Positions 1-6,181 are shown, counted from the first letter of the stretch. The stretch is 15,819 nucleotides of DNA from Candidatus Berkelbacteria bacterium (GCA_016844295.1 JAENIV010000028.1:1-15819); one strand, 5' to 3'. Made by a program: numbers and translations. The notes: a model not told the origin generated them from the letters alone.

Positions 1-2
1 TC

Positions 3-326
3 CCGCGTTCGACCTTTGACTGTCCCAGCCTTTGCCGATTGAGCGCTCTATTTCAGGAAGGACATTCCCCGACTCTCGAAGAGATCCGACCCCTTATTGC
101 CGCCAAATTCGCCGCTGGAAGAGTAACAGTTCAAGACCTCGTCCAGATCGCGCTCGACTTTCTCGCGCCAAAGTATAAGCAAGGTCTTACCCAAGAGACT
201 ATTGAAGAAGTCATCGGTAAAACGCCAGCCACGCCTGAGATTCTGAGAATGGCCCTGGCCGTTCAAATACTCGATGAGGCTTGGAGGTCTGACTTTTTCG
301 ACTGGTATAACGTCACCCGAAACTAA
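3..326 (+). CDS. 3' part of an unrecognised small soluble protein
   Basis: The frame is open from the left edge to a TAA at 324-326, so the gene probably begins before the window and about 107 residues are visible. A TTG at 39 could be an internal start, but no clear Shine-Dalgarno precedes it. The visible part is soluble, has no membrane segment and looks mostly helical; it includes PTLEEIRPLIAAKFAAG and ends DFFDWYNVTRN. I do not recognise a family. It is followed within 30 bases by a strong intrinsic terminator, so it ends a transcript. Base composition (near 50% GC by eye) is richer than the minus-strand genes that follow and resembles the orphan gene at 12178. The antisense frame at 48-392 is a shadow. 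The coding call is moderately sure; the function is unknown. Confidence 0.55.
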   Translation, partial: PRSTFDCPSLCRLSALFQEGHSPTLEEIRPLIAAKFAAGRVTVQDLVQIALDFLAPKYKQGLTQETIEEVIGKTPATPEILRMALAVQILDEAWRSDFFDWYNVTRN

Positions 327-351
327 AGCCCTACCACAACCAACATTCATG

Positions 352-384
352 CCGACAGCAAACGCTGTCGGTTTTCGGTTATTT
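352..384 (+). terminator. Rho-independent terminator after the first gene
   Basis: An 8-bp perfect stem CCGACAGC / GCTGTCGG (352-359 with 364-371) with an AAAC loop is followed by the T-rich tail TTTTCGGTTATTT. It sits 26 bases after the stop at 326. Confidence 0.85.
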
Positions 385-412
385 GAGAACAATATCTTAA
401 AATGTTATTCGC

Positions 413-436
413 ATATTCTATAGAATAATAGAATAT
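413..436. repeat. AT-rich inverted repeat in the gap between convergent genes
   Basis: ATATTCTAT (413-421) is perfectly complementary to ATAGAATAT (428-436) around a six-base loop. It lies between the end of the first plus-strand gene and the 3' end of the minus-strand gene at 470, so it could help end transcription from the minus side, though it lacks a clean T tract. A loosely similar string (GGAATATCGTCTAG) occurs near 2770. Confidence 0.4.
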
Positions 437-469
437 CATCTACAGAAATCTTAGATGTATCACATGGGG

Positions 470-808
470 TTATGGGCCGCCCATTAAGGAGTAAATGTCG
501 AAAAGATCAGCGTCTTTTTGCTTTAAAAATATTACCGCGTGGCCTCCGCCGTACGGAAATTCAACCCCACCTTTAATATAGATTTCCCGACCGTGGTAAA
601 AAACGCCGGAAGAAACCACATCGCCGAAATTATTTTGTTTAAGTTCTTGTAAATTCATGGCCGGCGTTAAACCCAAACGATACTGGCCATTGCCGTACCT
701 AATAACTTCAAATACTTTTTGATTGTAGATTGGTTTTATTAAAAACCACAGCACTAAACCTGCGCCCACTATTACACCTAAAAGCAAAATTATCCAAACT
801 TTTTTCAT
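470..808 (-). CDS. Small membrane-anchored protein of unknown function
   Basis: This is a 112-residue protein. It begins MKKVWIILLLGVIVGAG, giving one hydrophobic helix at about residues 4-26 after two lysines, either a signal anchor or an uncleaved signal peptide. The remaining 85 residues would lie outside the cell and are rich in Gly, Tyr and Phe (FPYGGGHAVIFL). There is no lipobox Cys. The start ATG overlaps the stop of the upstream ACT-domain gene by four bases (ATGA), so the two are co-transcribed and translationally coupled. I do not recognise a family. The coupling suggests a role linked to the ACT protein, but nothing in the sequence says what. Confidence 0.7.
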   Translation of the reverse strand: MKKVWIILLLGVIVGAGLVLWFLIKPIYNQKVFEVIRYGNGQYRLGLTPAMNLQELKQNNFGDVVSSGVFYHGREIYIKGGVEFPYGGGHAVIFLKQKDADLFDIYSLMGGP

Positions 809-1119
809 AATGTTTTTTGAAAACCTAATTTTAATAAAATTTGTTCTACTTTAACGATATTTTCTTCCTTGACCAAAATATAGTCCTTAGAATAAGTGGA
901 AATGACTAAAACATTCATCCCCTCTTTGGCGATGGCTGAAGTAACGGTTGCTAAAAAGCCAACCGCATAAAAGGGCAAAGACACTTTCAAGGCAATGAGC
1001 TTGTAGTCCTCTTTATTTCGTTCAATAATTTCTAAATTTTCAAGATTTTTTTCTTCGGCTACAACGGTAATTTCATCCGCGTCTTTTGAAATCATAAAAT
1101 GCTGGCCGTTTTGCGGCAT
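805..1119 (-). CDS. ACT-domain protein (CASTOR/ACT_7-like), start unclear
   Basis: The C-terminal half, with FYAVGFLATVTSAIAKEGMNVLVISTYSKDYILV split over about residues 50-84, matches the ACT fold of the small two-ACT proteins related to CASTOR/ACT_7. Those are known to bind amino acids or related ligands. The N-terminal part (FMISKDADEITVVAEE) resembles the family's 'SITRTDDELSVVC' segment. Homology continues upstream of this ATG in the same frame (ETIDGRFVYAKVKE, about 1120-1161), but that stretch contains no ATG, GTG or TTG before a stop at 1186-1188. Either the true start is lost to a one-base indel near 1172-1176 or an unusual start is used. It overlaps the next gene by four bases. The ligand cannot be told from sequence. 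Confidence 0.75.
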   Translation of the reverse strand: MPQNGQHFMISKDADEITVVAEEKNLENLEIIERNKEDYKLIALKVSLPFYAVGFLATVTSAIAKEGMNVLVISTYSKDYILVKEENIVKVEQILLKLGFQKTL

Positions 1120-1168
1120 TTCTTTTACTTTGGCATAAACAAATCTGCCATCGATTGTTTCAAATGAA

Positions 1169-1398
1169 CTATTCCATTTTTGAAGTTAGAATTGCAATTC
1201 CGGCGACAATCAACACCAATCCGAAAAGTTGGACCAAACCAAAAGATTCTTTTAAAAAAGTTAATCCTAAAACCGCACCAACAACGACTAAACCGCCAAT
1301 AATTATTGGTATTCCGACTGAAGCAGACACGCCCTTGGAAAAAAGAAAAATGAGGCAATTTCGGCTAAACCAACCATCACACCAGCCACGACGGCATA
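1169..1398 (-). pseudogene. EamA/DMT-family permease, C-terminal half, frameshifted
   Basis: The first part is in frame with the GNAT fragment (YAVVAGVMVGLAEIASFFFF). After a T-homopolymer near 1340-1346 the matching frame shifts by one and continues SKGVSASVGIPIIIGGL..., then TFLKESFGLVQLFGLVLIV, ending at TAG 1169. This is the last three to four helices of a small multidrug/EamA-type transporter, including the typical LKE-x-F loop near the end. The unshifted frame stops early after PRACLLQSEYQ. The N-terminal helices are absent. Removing one T restores the frame, so an indel in the T6 run is the simplest explanation. Confidence 0.7.
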
Positions 1399-1713
1399 GC
1401 CAACCCCCTTGGAACGATACTCATCAATAATATAAATTTCTACAAGTTCAATGGTTTTGAATTGCTTTCGCCATGGCGGGACTTCCCGAATTTCACCAAC
1501 TAAATATCCAACCACTTTTCCGGAATCCTCAACTGCCGAAGAAATACAATTCTCATTTTGGATTCGATCGCTAATACATTTTTTCCCGTGTTCAGAAAAA
1601 GCCCAAGCATCGTCAAAATCCTGGCCAAAATCTTGATCTTCTTTTTTTAAAAGCAATGAATTTAATTCTTGGATACTTTTTAAATCATTGATTGTCGCTT
1701 TTCGAATATTCAT
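1399..1713 (-). pseudogene. GNAT acetyltransferase, N-terminal two thirds only
   Basis: From ATG 1713 the protein reads MNIRKATINDLKSIQELN..., with a strand pair around VVGYLVGEI and then IELVEIYIIDEYRSKGVG. This is the standard GNAT order up to motif A, whose R-x-x-G-x-G acetyl-CoA loop is R100-S-K-G-V-G105. Directly after that glycine the sequence becomes hydrophobic and matches a drug/metabolite transporter instead. The acetyl-CoA-binding helix and the last strands of the GNAT fold (about 45 residues) are therefore missing. A working enzyme is unlikely. No Shine-Dalgarno precedes the ATG. The join could be a real deletion or an assembly error. Confidence 0.7.
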
Positions 1714-1747
1714 AATGTTATATTGGCATACATTATTAATTTTGAGT

Positions 1748-2137
1748 TCACTTAAGAAAGTCTAAATAAATTCCGGCAATTAAGGCCAGTGCCGAAGAAA
1801 CAAATATTACTATAAAAATTATTTTCTCACTTGAAACATCAAGCGAATGAAAAATATATTTCATCGCCTCTTTGTCCTCATATCCCAAATTTTCAATTTG
1901 GCCGATTTTTTCTTTTAACCTGTAATCTTTAATAATCTTAATACGTCTTTCGGAAATTTGGTAGCGATGAATAAAATAAATGATAAAACCGATTGTACCA
2001 ATATACCAAGTAAATTTAATCCAATAATCGCTCGTGTTTGTTAGCACTATTATTATACGATAAGCCACGGTTGCAATTATCCCCGCCATTAGATAGAAAG
2101 TTCTTACTGGTTTAGAGTTTACTTCCAAATTGTCCAT
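1748..2137 (-). CDS. Three-helix membrane protein of unknown function
   Basis: This is a 129-residue protein beginning MDNLEVNSKPVRTFYLM. Hydrophobic segments lie at about residues 14-34, 41-58 and 106-127, with a charged central region between helices 2 and 3 (RRIKIIKDYRLKEKIGQIENLGYEDKEA, residues spread over 63-92) that should be cytoplasmic. I chose ATG 2137 rather than an ATG 18 bases upstream because the latter lies inside an extended -10 box (TGCTACAAT, 2144-2152). Transcription from that box would start at or next to the ATG, making a leaderless message. No family recognised. Confidence 0.65.
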   Translation of the reverse strand: MDNLEVNSKPVRTFYLMAGIIATVAYRIIIVLTNTSDYWIKFTWYIGTIGFIIYFIHRYQISERRIKIIKDYRLKEKIGQIENLGYEDKEAMKYIFHSLDVSSEKIIFIVIFVSSALALIAGIYLDFLK

Positions 2138-2167
2138 AAATTTATTGTAGCACAACCGCCGATTTCT
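2135..2167 (-). promoter_or_regulatory. Extended -10 promoter with shared upstream element, copy A
   Basis: On the minus strand AGAAATCGGCGG is followed by TGTGCTACAAT, then six bases and the ATG. TGC-TACAAT is an extended -10 box. The same 33-base arrangement, 26 of 33 bases identical and with no gaps, precedes the ATG of the winged-helix gene at 4321. The -10 to ATG distance leaves no room for a Shine-Dalgarno. Confidence 0.6.
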
Positions 2168-2397
2168 TTTAACTCGAGGGCAATCGAGAGTTTGGCGCTT
2201 TCTCTGCTCAACGCCTCACGACTTGAGGCGTTCGCAATAAGAGCATCATGGCCGGTCGTGCCGACCTGATAATTTCCTCTCATTTTAGATGCGGCCGCCG
2301 TTAATTGTGAAAAGCAAGAACTCAAGATATAACGATTTAACAGGTTTGTATAGGAATATGTTGATTAATCCAATGGCTCAAGGGTGTGAGCCGTTGG
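2168..2397. other. Non-coding stretch with two strong hairpins
   Basis: I see no convincing gene here. AACGCCTCA (2210-2218) pairs with TGAGGCGTT (2224-2232). CCAATGGCTC (2370-2379) pairs with GAGCCGTTGG (2388-2397); the one imperfect pair is G-U on the plus strand and C-A on the minus, which favours folding of plus-strand RNA, and GTTCTATTT follows. TTGTGA (2305-2310), a 17-base spacer and TATAAC (2328-2333) form a possible plus-strand promoter. A minus-strand open frame runs through 2119-2325 but lacks a ribosome site and a recognisable product. Confidence 0.4.
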
Positions 2398-2428
2398 GTT
2401 CTATTTCCCAAGCGTTTTTATAAGCAAG

Positions 2429-2687
2429 GTGGCCCGCGCGAGAGCACGGGCCACGAAAGAGAGGAGGAACCGAGTAGGCCTGCCAGACCTTACACCCGGA
2501 CTACGAATGGGCATCACTTCCCAAATCCGGGCACGTCGGGAGCGCGGACGCCACGGCACCACCCATGACGGCGGCGAATACACGCCGCATGCAGGCGGAG
2601 ACCACTAAGGGTTTCTGACCAGGAAACCCTCTCCCGATATTCCCGCTTCTGCCCGGTTCCTCCAAAACATAGGCATATCTGATCTAA
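2429..2687 (-). ncRNA. Candidate structured non-coding RNA, GC-rich
   Basis: This GC-rich island in AT-rich DNA has no good gene. A 10-bp stem GGAGGAACCG / CGGTTCCTCC (2654-2663 with 2463-2472) closes a domain of about 200 bases. Inside are several perfect helices: GGGTTTC/GAAACCC, TCGGGAG/CTCCCGA, GCGGCG/CGCCGC, and CCCGGA/TCCGGG enclosing TGGG/CCCA. Outside the domain is an 11-bp stem GTGGCCCGTGC / GCGCGGGCCAC (2429-2454). That stem is complete with a G-U pair only when read as minus-strand RNA; the plus strand has a C-A mismatch. A minus-strand promoter lies just upstream. I found none of the hallmark sequences of RNase P RNA, tmRNA, SRP or 6S RNA. No T-rich terminator is visible at the 3' side, so the end is uncertain. 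Confidence 0.5.
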
Positions 2688-2693
2688 CATCAA

Positions 2694-2721
2694 AATATAA
2701 CAAAAAGGCTCAATCTGTCAA
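2694..2721 (-). promoter_or_regulatory. Sigma-70-like promoter for the candidate RNA
   Basis: On the minus strand TTGACA (2721-2716), a 16-base spacer and TATATT (2699-2694). Transcription would start near 2687, immediately before the GC-rich folded domain. Confidence 0.65.
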
Positions 2722-2792
2722 GATTGATACAAAATATTCTTGATGATATTCAAGTATTCAATTGAATGATGGAATATCGTCTAGATAATTTT

Positions 2793-2816
2793 AACACTCA
2801 ACGGAGTGAGGGGTTC
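2793..2816. repeat. Short intergenic hairpin repeat, copy 1
   Basis: AACACTCAACGGAGTGAGG and the following GGTTC contain a CTCA/TGAG stem. About 20 of 26 bases match a copy at 3953-3978. Both copies sit just past the 3' end of a minus-strand gene, so they may act as weak terminators or be a dispersed small repeat. Confidence 0.45.
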
Positions 2817-2834
2817 GTAATTAGATTAAATACA

Positions 2835-3920
2835 TTAAAAATATTCAGCCGTTGCAAATACCTCAATTCCCGAGAGAAAATCAATGTTTAGACTGCTAGT
2901 TCCCTCATTGTACGGGAATGCCCTCACCTCCCCGTCAACCACCACTAAAATGTATTCATCGGGTTCTCCCGAGGCACCAACGATTGAAACTTTGCCATCT
3001 CCATTTGAGATGGCAAAATCCGCCGTGTCCTCAAGGAAATAAACTTGTGATCTTTCCCCATCTTGTTTTAAAGTCACGTCGTAAACCTCTAAACCGACTG
3101 TTGAATTTTTTTGGCTGGTTAAAGTAAGTTCAATAAAATTTTTATTCGTAGTTGAATCTATGACTTTTCCGGTTAAGGCATCGACGTCAATAAACTCGGT
3201 CAAAACCGTGTTGCCGCTTTTATTTTGAATCGCAAATGAAATATTCCAGACCGGTTTTCCATTTGAGACTTCTTCACGCGCACCATCCAATTTATATTTT
3301 GATCCTTTTTTCAATTCCTTCTCAGCAATACTTACCGCTTCTTCTTGCGGCATTCCTTGTGCCAAAATGGCATTTTTTTGAGTTTCTACCTCACGGTTAT
3401 ATTCTTCTATTTTCATCAAAGAATAATAATAAGAAGAACCCATCAGAGCTATGCCAAAAATTATCACGACAAATCTGGTTACTTGGAAATTTTTTGATGG
3501 CCCGTTGTAACTGAACATTAAAAAGATTCCTGTCAAAAAAATCAACAATAAAAATATTAAGGATAAGGCCCAGACAAGCGCCACTCCAAGTAAATCCCCC
3601 GAATGAGGCGTTGTACGAGCCTGATAATCATACCAGTTAACTAATGCAATAAAAACGGCACTGCCCAGAGTAAAAAAGATGCCTAACGTCCCAACAGTTG
3701 TTTTGGTTTTTTCCGAAATGTTATTGTTTTTCTGAAATACAATAAAAACAATAATTGCGCCAATGAGTAACAATACCGGCAAGATAAAAATTCCCAATCC
3801 CCTCAAATACATAATTATAGACAAAACTAATCCAAATGCGATAATTAACCACCACCATTTAGACTTGTTTGGATTTGTAGTTTGTTCTTTTTGAATCGAT
3901 TGATCAGAGTTTTGATTCAT
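2835..3920 (-). CDS. Five-helix membrane protein with a PepSY-like extracytoplasmic domain
   Basis: This is a 361-residue protein. A short polar N-terminus (Gln/Asn/Lys rich, residues 1-20) is followed by hydrophobic helices at about 22-38, 43-63, 77-95, 110-137 and 149-168, and then a soluble C-terminal half. Residues ~212-260 (PVWNISFAIQNKSGN ... FIDVDALTGKVIDS) resemble one PepSY-type repeat, a fold usually found outside the membrane and often linked to protease inhibition or sensing. The last ~100 residues are beta-rich with no family I recognise. The start ATG has AAAGGAG about six bases upstream. A TATAAT box lies only 16 bases before the ATG, so the gene probably has its own promoter with a very short leader. 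The PepSY call is tentative. Confidence 0.7.
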   Translation of the reverse strand: MNQNSDQSIQKEQTTNPNKSKWWWLIIAFGLVLSIIMYLRGLGIFILPVLLLIGAIIVFIVFQKNNNISEKTKTTVGTLGIFFTLGSAVFIALVNWYDYQARTTPHSGDLLGVALVWALSLIFLLLIFLTGIFLMFSYNGPSKNFQVTRFVVIIFGIALMGSSYYYSLMKIEEYNREVETQKNAILAQGMPQEEAVSIAEKELKKGSKYKLDGAREEVSNGKPVWNISFAIQNKSGNTVLTEFIDVDALTGKVIDSTTNKNFIELTLTSQKNSTVGLEVYDVTLKQDGERSQVYFLEDTADFAISNGDGKVSIVGASGEPDEYILVVVDGEVRAFPYNEGTSSLNIDFLSGIEVFATAEYF

Positions 3921-3936
3921 TAATGCTCCTTTTTTT

Positions 3937-3942
3937 ATTATA
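3937..3942 (-). promoter_or_regulatory. -10 box (TATAAT) of the PepSY-like membrane protein gene
   Basis: A perfect TATAAT lies on the minus strand, with TTGAGG as a possible -35 about 15 bases further upstream, which is shorter than usual. The -35 candidate lies within the hairpin repeat at 3953-3978. Confidence 0.5.
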
Positions 3943-3952
3943 TCAGAAACTT

Positions 3953-3978
3953 GAACCCCTCAACAGAGTGAGGTGTTC
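3953..3978 (-). terminator. Hairpin repeat, copy 2, probable weak terminator of the winged-helix gene
   Basis: On the minus strand GAAC-acc-TCA and TGA-ggg-GTTC form an interrupted stem around a short loop, eight bases after the stop of the gene ending at 3986. The tail (AAGTTTCTG) is only partly T-rich. It is similar to the element at 2793-2816. Confidence 0.45.
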
Positions 3979-3985
3979 ATCAGGT

Positions 3986-4321
3986 TCAAATTACATCATA
4001 ATAGACCGATTGGCCGGTTTTGCCGACTTGCCGGATAAGTCCTTCGGCTTCGAGATCGTTGAGATACCTCACTATTGTCGCGTCCGATACCCCAAGTTCT
4101 TTTTGCAAATCATCGTTGGTGATTTTTTCTTTGCCTCTAATAAACGCTCTCGCCTTTTCCAAATTCTTTTGCTTTTCTTCAATCAATTCGTTGGTCAAAC
4201 CGACCCGTCCCTCCGTCTCCAGCGCTGATGCTTTGCCTCTGCTTTTCGGCGAGCGCTTCAAAAATAATCCGATAATAATGCCCGCCATCACACCCACTAA
4301 AATTGCAATAAAAATATTCAT
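3986..4321 (-). CDS. Membrane-anchored winged-helix DNA-binding protein
   Basis: This is a 111-residue protein. Residues 3-21 (IFIAILVGVMAGIIIGLF) form one membrane helix, followed by a basic stretch (KRSPKSRGK), a linker, and a C-terminal winged helix at about 52-111. The latter has a helix-turn-helix at KITNDDLQKELGVSDATIVR and a wing ending GQSVYYDV. The motif is of the MarR/DeoR-like 'DDLQKELGVSDATIVRYLNDLE' type. Placing a DNA-binding domain directly behind a single membrane anchor suggests a membrane-tethered regulator, which is inference. It uses the shared extended -10 element (4319-4351) and would be leaderless. It follows the GNAT gene by 39 bases. The target genes are unknown. Confidence 0.75.
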   Translation of the reverse strand: MNIFIAILVGVMAGIIIGLFLKRSPKSRGKASALETEGRVGLTNELIEEKQKNLEKARAFIRGKEKITNDDLQKELGVSDATIVRYLNDLEAEGLIRQVGKTGQSVYYDVI

Positions 4322-4351
4322 AGTTTTATCTTACCACACCCGCTGATTTCT
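4319..4351 (-). promoter_or_regulatory. Extended -10 promoter with shared upstream element, copy B
   Basis: On the minus strand AGAAATCAGCGG is followed by TGTGGTAAGAT, then six bases and the ATG. The layout is identical to 2135-2167, with the same length and the same -10 to ATG spacing. TGG-TAAGAT is an extended -10. Confidence 0.6.
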
Positions 4352-4360
4352 TCGGCGCTT

Positions 4361-4837
4361 TCATGTTACTAATTCCATCCTCAGCGTTTGAGGTAAGTTT
4401 CGGTTTTTGGGATAATTCTGAATCCCCTTTTTGAAAAATCCGGCCTTCTCATAAGCGCGGATGGCGCGAATATTATCGGGACGAACTTCTAAATAGATTT
4501 TAGAAATTTTTCTTTCCTTCGCCAAGTCTACCATTTGCTTGATAGATTCTGTGCCGTGACCTTGTCCCCAAAAATCTTTTTCACCGATAATGATTTGAAT
4601 CTCGTACCAACCATTTTCCCTTTTATCAAGCGAGATATTGCCGATTGTTTGGCCATTAAAATCGATCATATATTCCAACGCTTGGTTTTTTAATTTCGTA
4701 GCGAAATATCCATTAATATCAGTGTCAGAGAGCACACTAAAATCCCCGCTGGTGAGGGCGATTAAATCTTTGTCCCGCCACCATTTAGCAAAGAAATTTT
4801 TATCGCTTGGCAAAATTTTCCTAAGTTTAGTTGTCAT
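4361..4837 (-). CDS. GNAT-family N-acetyltransferase (RimJ/RimL-like)
   Basis: This is a 158-residue protein starting MTTKLRKILPSDKNFFAKWW. The acetyl-CoA loop reads G91-Q-G-H-G95 within EKDFWGQGHGTESI, and the C-terminal motif is NIRAIRAYEKAGFFKKG (about 121-137). This is the complete GNAT core, in contrast to the broken copy at 1399-1713. It would move an acetyl group from acetyl-CoA to an amine; the substrate is not predictable and could be a protein N-terminus, an aminoglycoside or a small amine. The frame is open upstream to a TTG at 4903, but the domain begins at the ATG at 4837, and the GGAG near the TTG is too close to serve it. It follows the HAD gene by about 85 bases. Confidence 0.85.
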   Translation of the reverse strand: MTTKLRKILPSDKNFFAKWWRDKDLIALTSGDFSVLSDTDINGYFATKLKNQALEYMIDFNGQTIGNISLDKRENGWYEIQIIIGEKDFWGQGHGTESIKQMVDLAKERKISKIYLEVRPDNIRAIRAYEKAGFFKKGIQNYPKNRNLPQTLRMELVT

Positions 4838-4921
4838 ATTTTCTTTGGCGCTTTCTTTATTTAGAACGTCGATAAATCTAAATTTGCCAAATGACAATAC
4901 CAATCTCCGCTGTCAAATCGG

Positions 4922-5602
4922 CTATGCTAACAATTCCTCTAATTTTTCAACAGACAGTTCGTCAAAACCTTTGATTAATAAATTAGCATCTTTCAAACTT
5001 TCGGCTGAACTATATTTCGTGATATAACCGACTGATTTCATTTTTGCCCTCCTCGCCGCTTCAATCCCAGCCGAAGCATCTTCGATTACCACGCACGATT
5101 TTGGTTCTACATTAATTTTTTTTGCCGCCTCTAAATAAACGTGTGGGTTTGGCTTGTGTTCCGTCACATCATTAGCAGTGATAATTGCGTCAAAATAATC
5201 CTTAACGCCTAAAAGATCCAATATTTGAATTGCTCGCCTTCTTTGCGATGCCGTTCCGACTGCCAATCGAAATTTATTTTTTTTCAATTCTTCCAAAAAC
5301 GTTATAAGATCCTGCTTGACCATTGACTCTTTCATCATCGCAATTTCAATTTCGGCGGCTTTCTCTGAAAATTCAGGTAAAGGCGGTAACTTGATTTTAA
5401 ATCTTTCTTCCCAAATTTTAATTTGGGTCTCAAGCGAATAGCCCAAGCATTCTTTAATTAGGTCATCAGTCACTTCCACCCCGTACGGCGCCAACAGTTG
5501 ACGAAATGATTCCCAGATATAATATGTTGAATCAATTAAAACACCATCCATATCAAAAACAACTGCTAGTTTTTTACTCGTATCATTTAATGACATGTTC
5601 AT
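4922..5602 (-). CDS. HAD-superfamily phosphatase/phosphoglucomutase-like hydrolase
   Basis: This is a 226-residue protein with all four HAD motifs. Motif I is FDMDGVLIDS (nucleophile D17, acid/base D19), motif II GTASQRRR (116-123), motif III K150 in HKPNP, and motif IV VIEDASAGIEA (172-182, metal-binding ED). The helical cap between motifs I and II (about 25-100) is the C1 type of the beta-phosphoglucomutase/phosphoglycolate phosphatase group. It would hydrolyse or shift a phosphate on a small sugar phosphate or similar. Length and motifs look intact. The start is either ATG 5602 or ATG 5596; both follow a weak GAAGAA. It lies 26 bases after the peptidase E remnant, so both should share the promoter at 5959-5988. 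Confidence 0.85.
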   Translation of the reverse strand: MNMSLNDTSKKLAVVFDMDGVLIDSTYYIWESFRQLLAPYGVEVTDDLIKECLGYSLETQIKIWEERFKIKLPPLPEFSEKAAEIEIAMMKESMVKQDLITFLEELKKNKFRLAVGTASQRRRAIQILDLLGVKDYFDAIITANDVTEHKPNPHVYLEAAKKINVEPKSCVVIEDASAGIEAARRAKMKSVGYITKYSSAESLKDANLLIKGFDELSVEKLEELLA

Positions 5603-5628
5603 TTCTTCTAACCTGCTTTCCTATCGGC

Positions 5629-5916
5629 TTAAATTATTACCATTTCCTCGTCTGTAATTGTTTTTAATTTATATTTACTGCCGAATTCTTTGAGGGCTTT
5701 TTCTTGGCGGATGATGTATTTTTCCCGTCCCCAGTGCGGCATGATGACAAAATCAACCAGACCGAAACCTTCGTAGTTTTCTAAATCGGCTTTGCTTGGA
5801 TCGTCAAAATCTCTAATAGGTTCAAGATTCGGCCCAACAATAATTGAGCCGGCGCTTGAACCAATATAGATTTTATCAAGTACATTTACCGCATTTGAGG
5901 TTAAAAATAATTTCAT
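5629..5916 (-). pseudogene. Peptidase E (S51 family) with a large internal deletion
   Basis: Only 95 residues remain where the family usually has about 200. The N-terminus MKLFLTSNAVNVLDKI is the family's first strand. The sequence then jumps straight to IGSSAGSIIVGPNLEPI, the nucleophile elbow (Ser in GSSAGS), and continues GLVDFVIMPHWGREKY, which carries the catalytic His. The missing middle, roughly 100 residues, would hold the segment up to and including the GGGNTF motif and half of the Rossmann-like core. The C-terminus (TDEEMVII) also ends about ten residues early. Peptidase E cleaves Asp-X dipeptides; this version is unlikely to fold normally. The frame is preserved across the join. 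It heads the operon with the HAD gene behind a strong promoter. It could be decay or an assembly join. Confidence 0.7.
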
Positions 5917-5958
5917 TTTGTTATTTTTTACTTTTTAAATAATCCAGTCTTTTCTTAA

Positions 5959-5988
5959 ACTATATCTCTTCAACAGGTTTGTTGTCAA
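5959..5988 (-). promoter_or_regulatory. Strong sigma-70-like promoter
   Basis: On the minus strand TTGACA (5988-5983), an 18-base spacer and TATAGT (5964-5959). It drives the peptidase E remnant, the HAD gene and probably the GNAT gene. Confidence 0.75.
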
Positions 5989-6060
5989 CCTTCATTGGAA
6001 CACCCCGATGGCAAGCATTGTGGTTTGACTATCTATAAATTACTTCGACTTCGCTCTGGT

Positions 6061-6115
6061 CTTCGACTCCGAGGCTCAGACTCGAGGAGGTTGACACTGA
6101 GCCCGTCGAAGTGTC
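6061..6115. repeat. REP-like palindromic element
   Basis: CTTCGAC (6061-6067) pairs with GTCGAAG (6105-6111), and alternatively GACACT (6093-6098) pairs with AGTGTC (6110-6115), followed by AAATTTT. The string CTTCGACGGGCTCAGTGTC (reverse strand) resembles a palindromic repeat I recall from many bacterial genomes. In plus-strand RNA it may act as a weak terminator. Confidence 0.45.
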
Positions 6116-6141
6116 AAATTTTAAAGTTATCCACGAGTTGA

Positions 6142-6171
6142 CCCCATTAGGTAGATTTTCATCTAACGGGG
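6142..6171. other. Hairpin upstream of the riboswitch promoter
   Basis: CCCCATTAG (6142-6150) pairs with CTAACGGGG (6163-6171) with one A-C mismatch. It ends 11 bases before the -35 box at 6182. A single DnaA-box-like TTATCCACG lies at 6127-6135. Confidence 0.35.
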
Positions 6172-6181
6172 CTTGACAAAA

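Noticed and set aside
2119..2325. 68-residue minus-strand frame over the region with hairpins
   Set aside because: No ribosome site; it runs through the extended -10 promoter into the next gene and has no recognisable product. A remnant cannot be excluded.
2401..2663. RNase P RNA or tmRNA
   Set aside because: I looked for GAGGAAAGUCC and ACAGAA blocks of RNase P and the tRNA-like ends of tmRNA on both strands and did not find them. The same holds for 12578-12962.
4838..4903. Extended N-terminus of the intact GNAT from TTG 4903
   Set aside because: The GNAT domain starts at MTTKLRKI, and GGAG lies only one base from the TTG, too close to use.
6127..6135. DnaA box TTATCCACG
   Set aside because: A single near-match in AT-rich DNA with no companions.
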